Shown here: in pieces, positions 9,481 through 17,271 of the stretch
How the letters are laid out: each line of letters begins with the position of its first letter
Position numbering within the stretch: position 1 is the first letter of the stretch
NCBI GenBank assembly: GCA_002364535.1
Contig: DEYL01000057.1
Location: 6,788 to 58,518, forward strand
From: Flavobacteriaceae bacterium UBA3159
GTDB lineage: Bacteria; Bacteroidota; Bacteroidia; Flavobacteriales; Flavobacteriaceae
Direction of reading: 5' to 3'
DNA length: 51,731 bases
The notes under the pieces: generated by a model
What the model saw: only the letters and a program-made list of their open reading frames with translations
The model's database searches: none
What the model was told of the DNA's origin: nothing
Made by a program: the position numbers and the translations under genes

Positions 9481-9523
9481 GATACTTTATTTTATACTTT
9501 GAAATCAAAAAATTTATATTCGT

Positions 9524-10759
9524 TTAATTTAATTCTAATATTGATAACTGTTCAGCTCTTGATTTAAGCATAAAATCATCAAATTCAGTGTAAAAAGCAT
9601 CCAACGGCATTCCAAAATATTTTTCAAAAGCATACTTGTATCCCTCACCAACATTTTTTCTTTCTAATTCTGCTACCCCTTTATAATATTCAATCATCAA
9701 ATTATTTAAGCTTGACAAACCTTTTTTGATCAAGTAAATATGAGCTAATCCTCCTGCTGAATATGCATAAGCGAATTCTCTGGGGGTCCCTGTTGAATTT
9801 TCAGATGACTCAACTTTCTCAATGGAATATCTGGTTTCATAATCTTTTAAAGAAACAATATCGCCTCTTGATGCAGCATCGGCGATTACGCTCCGCGCCT
9901 CATCTAAATAATCAGTCCAATATTGTTTATAATCTACCCAACCTTTTAATGATGAATACCATACTCCAGCAAACTCAGCCCCACCCTCTTCAAGCCAAAT
10001 TGGCCCTACTAAATTTACATCTTCATTTTGATCAACTTTTCTAAATTGAGTCATGTTTATACCAAAGTTTTCAGTTGCATCAAAATAAAATTTATGAGAA
10101 TTCTGATGAATGTGAAAATATTCATGATAAGCAACTTTATAACCAGCTCCATTCTGCTCTGGATCACCCCAGAAACCCTCAGATAGCAAAAAGTTTCCTC
10201 CGTTATGTAATACATATTGTGTGACTGTTGCAGCAGCTGTTGGACGGAGTTCAAAACAGCTTGAATCATCTGTAAATGCAGAATAATCTGAACAAATATT
10301 ATCCAACTCAGTCATTTGTGTATGAAATATCCATGTATTAACTGGTAAAATTTGACCCAATTTTTCTTTTGCGTCAGAGAGAACAGCTTCTACCAAACTT
10401 ATTCCTTCAGCATTTACTCCATTGTATGCGTTAACACATGAATTTTGATCTGATCCATCTAATTGCCATCCATAAGTATAATATGAATAATCACCCTCTA
10501 TATAATCTGGTTTAGGTATAGTGGAATAAGATATCTCATTACATTTTGTACCCAGATAAATTCCAGCACCTGCTGAATTATTTGATTCATTAGAAGATTC
10601 TGAAGATGATGTTGTTGAATTATCTGAGTCGTCAGTTTGCACAACTTCATTTATGGTATTACTTTCTTTATCTGTAGAATTTGATTCATTCTCCTTTGAG
10701 CAACAAAAAACTAATAGAATTGACATTAAAAAAATTAAATATGTTTTATTAAAAGTCAT
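9524..10759 (-). CDS. Putative gluzincin-like metalloprotease lipoprotein (copy 2)
   Basis: This 411-residue paralogue of the gene 43 bases downstream starts with a lipoprotein signal (VFCC, Cys19 or Cys20) and a low-complexity Ser/Asn/Asp linker to about residue 62. HEYFH lies at 212-216 and WLEEGGAEF has Glu258 as likely third zinc ligand, 42 residues on. Shared landmarks with its neighbour include YYTYGWQ/YYKYSWQ, ILPVN, a pair of Cys around residues 156 and 168, YAYSAGGLAHIYL/FAYGGGAMAHIYL, and the FxxxFDxFM end. The two arose by tandem duplication and have diverged strongly outside the motifs. No M-family assignment is possible from reading alone. Confidence 0.65.
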   Translation of the reverse strand: MTFNKTYLIFLMSILLVFCCSKENESNSTDKESNTINEVVQTDDSDNSTTSSSESSNESNNSAGAGIYLGTKCNEISYSTIPKPDYIEGDYSYYTYGWQLDGSDQNSCVNAYNGVNAEGISLVEAVLSDAKEKLGQILPVNTWIFHTQMTELDNICSDYSAFTDDSSCFELRPTAAATVTQYVLHNGGNFLLSEGFWGDPEQNGAGYKVAYHEYFHIHQNSHKFYFDATENFGINMTQFRKVDQNEDVNLVGPIWLEEGGAEFAGVWYSSLKGWVDYKQYWTDYLDEARSVIADAASRGDIVSLKDYETRYSIEKVESSENSTGTPREFAYAYSAGGLAHIYLIKKGLSSLNNLMIEYYKGVAELERKNVGEGYKYAFEKYFGMPLDAFYTEFDDFMLKSRAEQLSILELN

Positions 10760-11253
10760 GATTTCAGAATTAAATATTGTTTGCTAAATGTTTTTAGATT
10801 TTAGTTAGGTAAGAATTAATTTTGTAGAAATATTTTCTTTGTTTTAAACCCAACTTATAATCAATCTATCTCGCAAATGATATTTGATATGATATACTTC
10901 CGATCGGTTTAGAAACTCTTTTATAATATTTAAATGTAATGAAAAAAATATTGGTTTAGATTTAACCTTAACTCATACACTTTCACCAACACTTAAATTA
11001 TTTGGCTTATTTAAGATGATTTTTTTGGTTTGTTGAATTCTAATCCATAATATTTGGCTAAATAATATATTCTATCCTTTTTTTAATCAGTCAATATTAC
11101 TTATAAAATATAGGTAATCAATAGCTTATTGGTGTTACAATTCTCGTTTTTCTCTTAGCTTCACTTGGTTTGCGATCAACTCTATATCGATAATTTAACT
11201 ACTGTAAAGCCAAATTTAACCAAGCATTAAACTTATTAATACCAAAAGTTTTT
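10760..11253. other. AT-rich intergenic region without a gene
   Basis: About 494 bases lie between the metalloprotease-like gene and the second sulfatase, both on the minus strand. I see no coding frame. The only notable item is a perfect 8-bp palindrome CCGATCGG at 10900-10907, GC-rich in an AT-rich setting and about 140 bases upstream of the metalloprotease-like start. It must contain that gene's promoter and the end of the sulfatase transcript, but I cannot place either. Confidence 0.5.
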
Positions 11254-12639
11254 TTAATGAATTTTCCTGTTATTAAGAAGCTTAGTTAATTCTTTAACCT
11301 TCTCCTTGCAATCCGGATTTTCAGCAATATTTTGATTCTCCTCAGGATCTTTTTCCAAATCAAAAAGCATTCTTTGTTCGTTGTCCCATTGGGTATAAGA
11401 AAATTGAGTTGTGGTAACCGAAGTACCATTTCTCCATTTGGTAAATGCTGCCTTTTTTCCGGTTTGTTTTGGATTTTTCATTAGTGGCACCACACTTTTT
11501 CCTTCCAAGTGATTTGGAAGGTCTATTCCTGCAAGTTCACATAAAGTTGGATAAATATCTATTAATTCGGCAATTCCATCTGTTTTTATATTCTTTTTAT
11601 AACCGGGAGCAGAGATAATAAGCGGTGCATTTTTTGAAGTATAAAGCAAATTGTGTTTGCTCCAGAAATTGTGTTCACCTAGATTCCAACCGTGGTCACC
11701 CCACAAAACGATTATTGTCTTATCACGAAGTTCTAATTCATCTAGGGTAGACAATATCCGCCCAACAAGTGCGTCTACATAACTTATACAAGCATAATAA
11801 CCGTGTCGTGAGATAATGTGAAATTGATCAGAATTATATTCTATATTTCTATCGTGATAGCTGCCAAATTCTCCAGAACCTTTAAGGGCAACGGGAGCAT
11901 TTTTGGGTTTATATCTGTTTTTTGCCAATTCAATCTCCTGCCTTTGGTACATATCCCAGTATTTTTTTGGAGCATAAAAAGGTAAATGTGGACGAACAAA
12001 ACCGCATGCAAGAAAAAAAGGTTGATCCATTTTTGCTAGCCTTTTTAAATCTGCTATGGTTTTATCACAGGTTTGACCATCGATATAGGTATTATCCGAA
12101 ACATCCGGTGCTTCAAAGAATGGCCCTCGTTGATTTTTATCAAGTATATAATTTTCGGATTTTTTTTCATGGAAGGTAAGATGGTTATTTTCTTTTGGCC
12201 CGTTTACAAGCGAAAAAGGTTCTTCCGACCAAGCCAATTTACCATCCTCCCGCTGGTGGAATATTTTCCCATTATTAATGGTGTAATAGCCGGCTTTTTT
12301 AAAGGTGGCCGGAAGGGTAATTTTACCGGGAGCTAACTCCTCGGGTTTTAGCGGGATTCCGTCATAATTTAACGGACTTATTCCTGAAAGTAGAGATGAC
12401 CGCGATGGCCCGCAATGGGGTGCCTGACAATAAACCCTATTGAATAAAACACCTTGTTCTGATAATAGATCGATGTTTGGTGATTTGACGTGTTCTGCTC
12501 CATAACACCCAAGTTCAGGACGTAAATCATCAATTGCGATGAATAAAACGTTGGTTTTCAACTCTTCATCTTGTTGTGAGTCACATAAAAAAAAGAACAA
12601 AGGCAATAAGAAGAGAAATAATAATTTTAATTTTTTCAA
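11254..12639 (-). CDS. S1-family sulfatase (iduronate-2-sulfatase-like)
   Basis: Formylglycine sulfatase of 461 aa. The hydrophobic signal (residues 1-19) ends in FFLCD, a poor match to a lipobox, so it may be a plain secreted protein or a lipoprotein at Cys19. VLFIAIDDLRPELGCYG gives the metal-binding DD pair and CGPSRSS puts the modifiable Cys at residue 76. GKIFHQ, CGFVRPHLPF and WGDHGWNLGEH complete the active site in the S1_7-like arrangement, close to the sulfatase at 1258-2706. It is transcribed from its own 220-base upstream region. The substrate is probably a sulfated uronic acid or fucose residue; that is family-level inference. Confidence 0.9.
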   Translation of the reverse strand: MKKLKLLFLFLLPLFFFLCDSQQDEELKTNVLFIAIDDLRPELGCYGAEHVKSPNIDLLSEQGVLFNRVYCQAPHCGPSRSSLLSGISPLNYDGIPLKPEELAPGKITLPATFKKAGYYTINNGKIFHQREDGKLAWSEEPFSLVNGPKENNHLTFHEKKSENYILDKNQRGPFFEAPDVSDNTYIDGQTCDKTIADLKRLAKMDQPFFLACGFVRPHLPFYAPKKYWDMYQRQEIELAKNRYKPKNAPVALKGSGEFGSYHDRNIEYNSDQFHIISRHGYYACISYVDALVGRILSTLDELELRDKTIIVLWGDHGWNLGEHNFWSKHNLLYTSKNAPLIISAPGYKKNIKTDGIAELIDIYPTLCELAGIDLPNHLEGKSVVPLMKNPKQTGKKAAFTKWRNGTSVTTTQFSYTQWDNEQRMLFDLEKDPEENQNIAENPDCKEKVKELTKLLNNRKIH

Positions 12640-12862
12640 TACAATGTATTTAGATATGTATAAAATTAAATTTTATTTTAAGATTTAGTTTTTTTAGAAT
12701 TTTCTACTAAATGGGTAAGATAACTAAAATCGAAAACTGAAATCACGATATTAAACTTAATGAATTAAAGAAGTTGACTTATAGATCATTATCCCCTTCA
12801 GAGAAGATTCAGTATTTCTAAATTCCAAACCTAAGAGAATATAATAAATAAATTTAGACCGT

Positions 12863-13969
12863 TTATTTATTGATATTGATTCTATTGGCATAATCTTCAA
12901 TTTTAGCTCTAAAATTTGAAGCTTCTTTGATTTCTTTTTTATTAAGACTAACCCTGGAAAGTGAGCTATAAGCCTTATCCCAATTACCCTTTAAAAAATA
13001 GGCTGCTGAAAGGTTTATATGTAAGTGATCAATGATTTTATCTCCAATTCTGGTTCTTCTTTTCTTTGGAACGTATTCTTTGATTGCTTCTTCCCATATG
13101 TTGATACATTCATCTACTTTTTGAGCGATTTCATTTCTCATCTTTTCTGAAAAGTTTCCAAACCTAGGGGGGGTATCCCCCGAAAATCCATTTTTAACGA
13201 TTTCACGGATGCTTTCAATATTTTCGAAAGCTTTTGATAAATCTGAGTAATCGTATTTACTTCCTCGACCCCGAGCAAAACTGACATCAAAGTGTTTTAG
13301 TGTAAAACCATAGTTGTTATTAATACCATTTTCAAAACTTCGAAGACTTCGATTAATAATTTGATAATATAAATTCATTGCATCAATGTCTTTCTTTTCA
13401 CTGTGGATCTTAACTGCTGTTGCATATTCTCTGTAAAGGCTGGAAAGAAAAAAATTATTTATGATAATGCCTTCATTTGAAATTATTTTCTTGTCGTTCT
13501 TATTATCAATCACATACTCACTGTAATTGACCGTTGCATCAACCCTGTATTTCCCTCCTACTGCATCTATATAGGTTGAGTCGTTTATTTTTTTCTTGAA
13601 TTTTTCTTTAAAAACACTACTCGAGAAAGACACATTATTGACCACATATCTAATTTCTAAATCTGTATCTCCTAATGAATTCATTTGATTAAAACCACTT
13701 AAAATAATTTTTTGCTGTGAGGGTTGAAATACAGTCGCATTTGTAAGTCCCATCGATTGAAAAGAAGTCGAGTTACTAACCACCTGAGGTTTAAAAACGG
13801 TGGAATTATTTACCACTGACGAATGATATGTTTCAATATTCTTTTCAAGTGGATTGAGTGGTGCTTGAATATATGGAATCCCAATTTTTTTGGTGTTCGG
13901 TCTCTGTGAATAAATAAACGAACTAAAAAGACTTATTACAATTAATGTGATCAGTGGTGTATTTTTCAT
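12863..13969 (-). CDS. Secreted protein of unknown function with N-terminal triple repeat
   Basis: A 368-residue protein with a signal peptide (residues 1-21, FIYSQ). I do not recognise the family. Residues about 50-85 hold three back-to-back copies of a ten- to twelve-residue unit: VVNNSTVFKP, VVSNSTSFQS and GLTNATVFQP. A beta-rich segment follows to about 170, then an alpha-helical C-terminal half with helix pairs of TPR-like character, notably the last ~60 residues (LSAAYFLKGNWDKAYSSLS). It stands alone between two intergenic stretches on the minus strand. It could be a surface-assembly or gliding accessory protein, but nothing in the sequence proves that. Confidence 0.6.
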   Translation of the reverse strand: MKNTPLITLIVISLFSSFIYSQRPNTKKIGIPYIQAPLNPLEKNIETYHSSVVNNSTVFKPQVVSNSTSFQSMGLTNATVFQPSQQKIILSGFNQMNSLGDTDLEIRYVVNNVSFSSSVFKEKFKKKINDSTYIDAVGGKYRVDATVNYSEYVIDNKNDKKIISNEGIIINNFFLSSLYREYATAVKIHSEKKDIDAMNLYYQIINRSLRSFENGINNNYGFTLKHFDVSFARGRGSKYDYSDLSKAFENIESIREIVKNGFSGDTPPRFGNFSEKMRNEIAQKVDECINIWEEAIKEYVPKKRRTRIGDKIIDHLHINLSAAYFLKGNWDKAYSSLSRVSLNKKEIKEASNFRAKIEDYANRININK

Positions 13970-14331
13970 TTTTTAGATTTTTTATAAAAAATAAGTTTTG
14001 GGAAAACAAATATAAAACTCGCCTTTATGGCTTTTTATTAAAATATGTCTTAATAGAAAAAAGGGTGGGTGGGGGACTCACTTTGAATTTTTAATTCTCT
14101 TTTCATCTAACTTTTTTTACTTCTAAAAAGCACATACTATTTTTAATAAATATAATAAACAATAATATAAGGTTGTTAAATCCATTAAATGAAAAACAGG
14201 CGGTGAAATTTCATTGGTATAAAATTAAACCAATAGCTGCTTAATGATTTTAGAAGAAGGATGGATTTGAATTGGGATATATAGGCGAGAAATTCATAAA
14301 ATCAAACGATATACACTTTCAGTTATTTTTT
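13970..14331. other. Intergenic region, no gene seen
   Basis: About 360 AT-rich bases lie between the unknown secreted protein and the flavinylation-motif lipoprotein. It contains a 6-bp dyad ATTGGT (14213-14218) / ACCAAT (14229-14234) and a G-rich run around 14066-14076, but no convincing coding frame, terminator or RNA. By eye, base composition shifts here from the AT-rich left part to the GC-richer genes on the right. Confidence 0.45.
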
Positions 14332-15426
14332 TTACTCTCGACGGTTTTCGTGTTTCCTTAAATAACCTTTTGCAAGGTTTACGACATAGGCATTGGGGTG
14401 GTTGATCAATTTCCGAACCACATCTACTGTAACGCTGTCCTCTACGCTATGTTTTTCATAAAGTTTTAACAAGCTACTGATCTCTTGAGGCGCCATTGCT
14501 CCAATACTTTGTCTGGATTTTACAACCAGATTCTGACCGAGTCGTGGTGCGGCTTTCAACTTTCTAAACATTGCTTTTTTAGTGCTGGTATCGGGGGTGT
14601 TTAAATAACTTAAAAAAAGTATTTCCAAAAAATCACTGTCATTCAAATAGGTTTTTGGAATGGCATGAACCGCATTATAGGACAGATAGTAATCATCACT
14701 TTGAATCAGGGATACCAATCGGGTTTTTAAAGGTATGGAAAAAGAAAGCGTATCCCTCATATGCGTTAGACCCCAAACGATTTCATTGCGATCCTGACTG
14801 TTGAGAACAGTCATCAAATTTGAAGTATTGAGGTGTTTTTCGGTGTACTGTTCAATGAATTTTTGACTTTCTCCATAAACCAATTTCCAAAGTTTGTAGG
14901 TGGTATAGGCTGCGTTTTGTACCACAATGTCTTTGATCCGTTCGGAAGTTGCTCCTGATATTGCATCTGCAGACTCCGTGGAGCTTTCCGGTTGATTCAT
15001 TAGTTCGTGGTACTTGATGTCCTTAAAAGGAAGGTCATAATTGGAGAGAATTTCGCTGAGTTGAAGGTATTCTTTTCGGGAAAAGGGATCGTGATCTGTT
15101 TTACTCAAAAATTCACCCTTTGGCATTTCAAAACCCAAATACCTTCCGCTGATGCTCCAATGCAAAATGATATCCAGCGGACGACATTGATTGTCAAAAC
15201 AGACACCGGTGCTAAAATGTTGATAAAAGCTTTTGGGCGTCCCATCAGAAGTTTCCCTTAAAAAAAGACTGTCACCAAAAGAGATGTAGTGTTCATTATT
15301 GAATTGAACCGACCAACCATCACTTTTTTTTACAAAATACTGGATTTTAGGTTTCAGTAAATAACAGGAACCCAAGGCCAAAAAATAAAGCATCAGGACA
15401 TATTTAGAAATAGAGGAAGACATCAA
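14332..15426 (-). CDS. Lipoprotein with FMN-binding-like domain and helical repeats
   Basis: A 364-residue lipoprotein (ALGSC, Cys21). Residues about 75-180 look like a divergent FMN-binding domain of the type covalently flavinylated by ApbE: CRPLDIILHWS, then DPFSRKEYLQLSEIL, then the key motif DAISGATS at 154-161, with Thr160 in the position that carries FMN in NqrC/RnfG-type proteins (D-x-x-S-G-A-T-[ST]). From about residue 205 to the end, short helical hairpins resemble HEAT repeats. It lies 20 bases downstream of a secreted FAD oxidoreductase, so the pair likely forms an extracytoplasmic redox module. No ApbE is seen here. The domain call rests on motif recognition. Confidence 0.68.
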   Translation of the reverse strand: MMSSSISKYVLMLYFLALGSCYLLKPKIQYFVKKSDGWSVQFNNEHYISFGDSLFLRETSDGTPKSFYQHFSTGVCFDNQCRPLDIILHWSISGRYLGFEMPKGEFLSKTDHDPFSRKEYLQLSEILSNYDLPFKDIKYHELMNQPESSTESADAISGATSERIKDIVVQNAAYTTYKLWKLVYGESQKFIEQYTEKHLNTSNLMTVLNSQDRNEIVWGLTHMRDTLSFSIPLKTRLVSLIQSDDYYLSYNAVHAIPKTYLNDSDFLEILFLSYLNTPDTSTKKAMFRKLKAAPRLGQNLVVKSRQSIGAMAPQEISSLLKLYEKHSVEDSVTVDVVRKLINHPNAYVVNLAKGYLRKHENRRE

Positions 15427-15446
15427 ATATCAATTACATTACAAAA

Positions 15447-16805
15447 TTAACTTGGGACAATTGCCCCATATTCTTTAAGTCTTTCTTTGACCAAATTGGG
15501 AGCGATTTTGGCAGGTGTCATCCCTTCTTGAATGGACAAGGAAGCTGTGACAGCTGCGGCTTGACCCATACCCATACAGGAAGCCTGTACGCGGAGCGCC
15601 GAGTTGGCCAAGCGATCACTGCTCAAACAACGCCCAGCAACCAAAAAGTTTTCACTATTTTTTGGAATGAGTGCTCGCATGGGGATGGCGGCTACTATAT
15701 TGGGTTTTAGAAATTCCTGATAAATGGATTTGCCGTCACGGTGAAGATCGATCGGGTAAAAACTGTAGGACAGGGAATCCTCATACAAACGCCCAGACAC
15801 ATAATCTTCTTTTGTGATTTTATACAAACCTTCAATCCTAAAGGTTTCTCGTACGGCTGTTTCTGTTTTCATGGAAGTAATCCTAATGTTTTCACAACCA
15901 CGAAGCTCTCGTAATTCTCGGATCAACTGCAGCAAATTCTGACGACCTTTTTGATTGGCCATGGTGTGGGTCTCTGATGTTGTAGAGTCGGCGCCATAGA
16001 CATAGACATAACCATAAGGAACAAAAGTATTTTCGCCGGTTTTTCTGATTTTAGAGGTCATCATGTTCTGATGTAAGGCCCTGTGGTATCGCTGGGGAAT
16101 TTTGGACAAGTCCAACTGGTCAAACTCGTAACCTCCCATACTGTAAACTAGGGATCCCGGTTGGGTTTCTTTTTCTCTAAGTACTTTGTATCCAGCCATA
16201 GAAGCGATTAATGCATTGCCTGTGCAATCGATCAATTGCTTGGCCGATATAATAGTTTTGACCCCTTTTCCAGTGCTCTCAACCAGCCACCTTCCATTTT
16301 CAAACTTAACCGATGTGGGGGTTTCATAATAGCGTATGTCCACACCTGCCTCGAGACATTTTTCTTCTGCCAACATCACATATAGTGCTGGATTGATCGC
16401 CACCTGGTGTTTCCAGTGTGATTTGGGGATTTTTGTAAAATCGGGTAATTGGTCTCCATTGAGTTCTACAGCATCCAAAACCAATTCCCAACCGATCCCA
16501 CTGATGATTTGTTCGCCCCAAGCATGAAAAATTCCAGGAAAAGATACTCCCCCGGTAGTGGTACATCCACCCAATTGACTTCCACTTTCGATCAAGGTCG
16601 TTTGGGCACCTGTTCGTCCGGCTTGAATGGCGGCTATTGTTCCTGCAGTCCCTCCCCCAACGATCAAGATGTCTGTTTCCGTAAAACTTTCCTTGACTCG
16701 GTATGGTTTGATCAGTGTTTCTGCATGGAGCCCGCCGGGAAGTCCTGCTGCAACAGAAAAGGCCCCTATTGATTTGAGCAAAGCTCTTCTCTTAATTTTA
16801 CTCAT
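15447..16805 (-). CDS. TAT-exported FAD-dependent oxidoreductase
   Basis: A 452-residue FAD-dependent oxidoreductase of the FAD_oxidored (PF12831) type. The N-terminus KRRALLKSIGAFSVAAGLPG is a TAT-like signal, so the folded flavoprotein is exported. The dinucleotide-binding motif ILIVGGGTAG spans 46-55, followed by the ESGSQLGGCTTTGG flavin-contact loop and, near the end, FLVAGRCLSSDRLANSALRV. It is the first gene of a two-gene minus-strand operon with the flavinylation-motif lipoprotein (20-base gap). The electron donor or substrate is unknown. Family members act on diverse secreted substrates, and adjacent glycan genes suggest sugar-derived ones, but that is inference. Confidence 0.83.
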   Translation of the reverse strand: MSKIKRRALLKSIGAFSVAAGLPGGLHAETLIKPYRVKESFTETDILIVGGGTAGTIAAIQAGRTGAQTTLIESGSQLGGCTTTGGVSFPGIFHAWGEQIISGIGWELVLDAVELNGDQLPDFTKIPKSHWKHQVAINPALYVMLAEEKCLEAGVDIRYYETPTSVKFENGRWLVESTGKGVKTIISAKQLIDCTGNALIASMAGYKVLREKETQPGSLVYSMGGYEFDQLDLSKIPQRYHRALHQNMMTSKIRKTGENTFVPYGYVYVYGADSTTSETHTMANQKGRQNLLQLIRELRELRGCENIRITSMKTETAVRETFRIEGLYKITKEDYVSGRLYEDSLSYSFYPIDLHRDGKSIYQEFLKPNIVAAIPMRALIPKNSENFLVAGRCLSSDRLANSALRVQASCMGMGQAAAVTASLSIQEGMTPAKIAPNLVKERLKEYGAIVPS

Positions 16806-17271
16806 GTTATTAATTTATAATTCTGTTATAATGGATTTATCATCCATAACACTTATGCTTCAGTCTGATTTATTAGGAACAATTTACCGATTTCAATTCA
16901 ACTTCGAAAACACTGCCTCGTTTTTTGAAAAGTTTAGATCGTCTTTGTGATTGTTTTTTTATAACAAAAAATGAAATTTAATTTGCATTTGAATGCTATT
17001 GAAATTAAAAGTAAATCATCTGTTTCTTGATCTATTCCTGCACTTACATGCTTATATAGAATTAAACTAGAGTACAACAACCAGTGTAATGGTACTTATT
17101 TCGGAAATCACAGAAAGCTGGTTATTTGTTATATTTATTGAATGTAATACACAGTAAGTCAAAGGGATTTCTCCCATTCATAAACGGGAGCCTCTGGATT
17201 TTAACTGTAATTTCCATCACAGGAAACAAAACCCCCAAAGAAAAGTTTTTAAAACATTTAAATTTTACCTC
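16806..17271. other. Divergent intergenic region
   Basis: The 466 bases between the divergent FAD oxidoreductase and M3 peptidase genes contain no gene I can support. Two dyads stand out: ATGGAT (16831-16836) / ATCCAT (16842-16847), just 26 bases upstream of the oxidoreductase start, and CTCCC (17171-17175) / GGGAG (17186-17190), in what is probably the 5' leader of the peptidase gene. No riboswitch is recognisable. Confidence 0.45.

Noticed and set aside
16449..16772. An open frame of over 100 codons antisense to the FAD oxidoreductase
   Set aside because: It mirrors a well-supported gene with a clear FAD motif, and its own peptide has no recognisable pattern. It is a shadow of codon bias.
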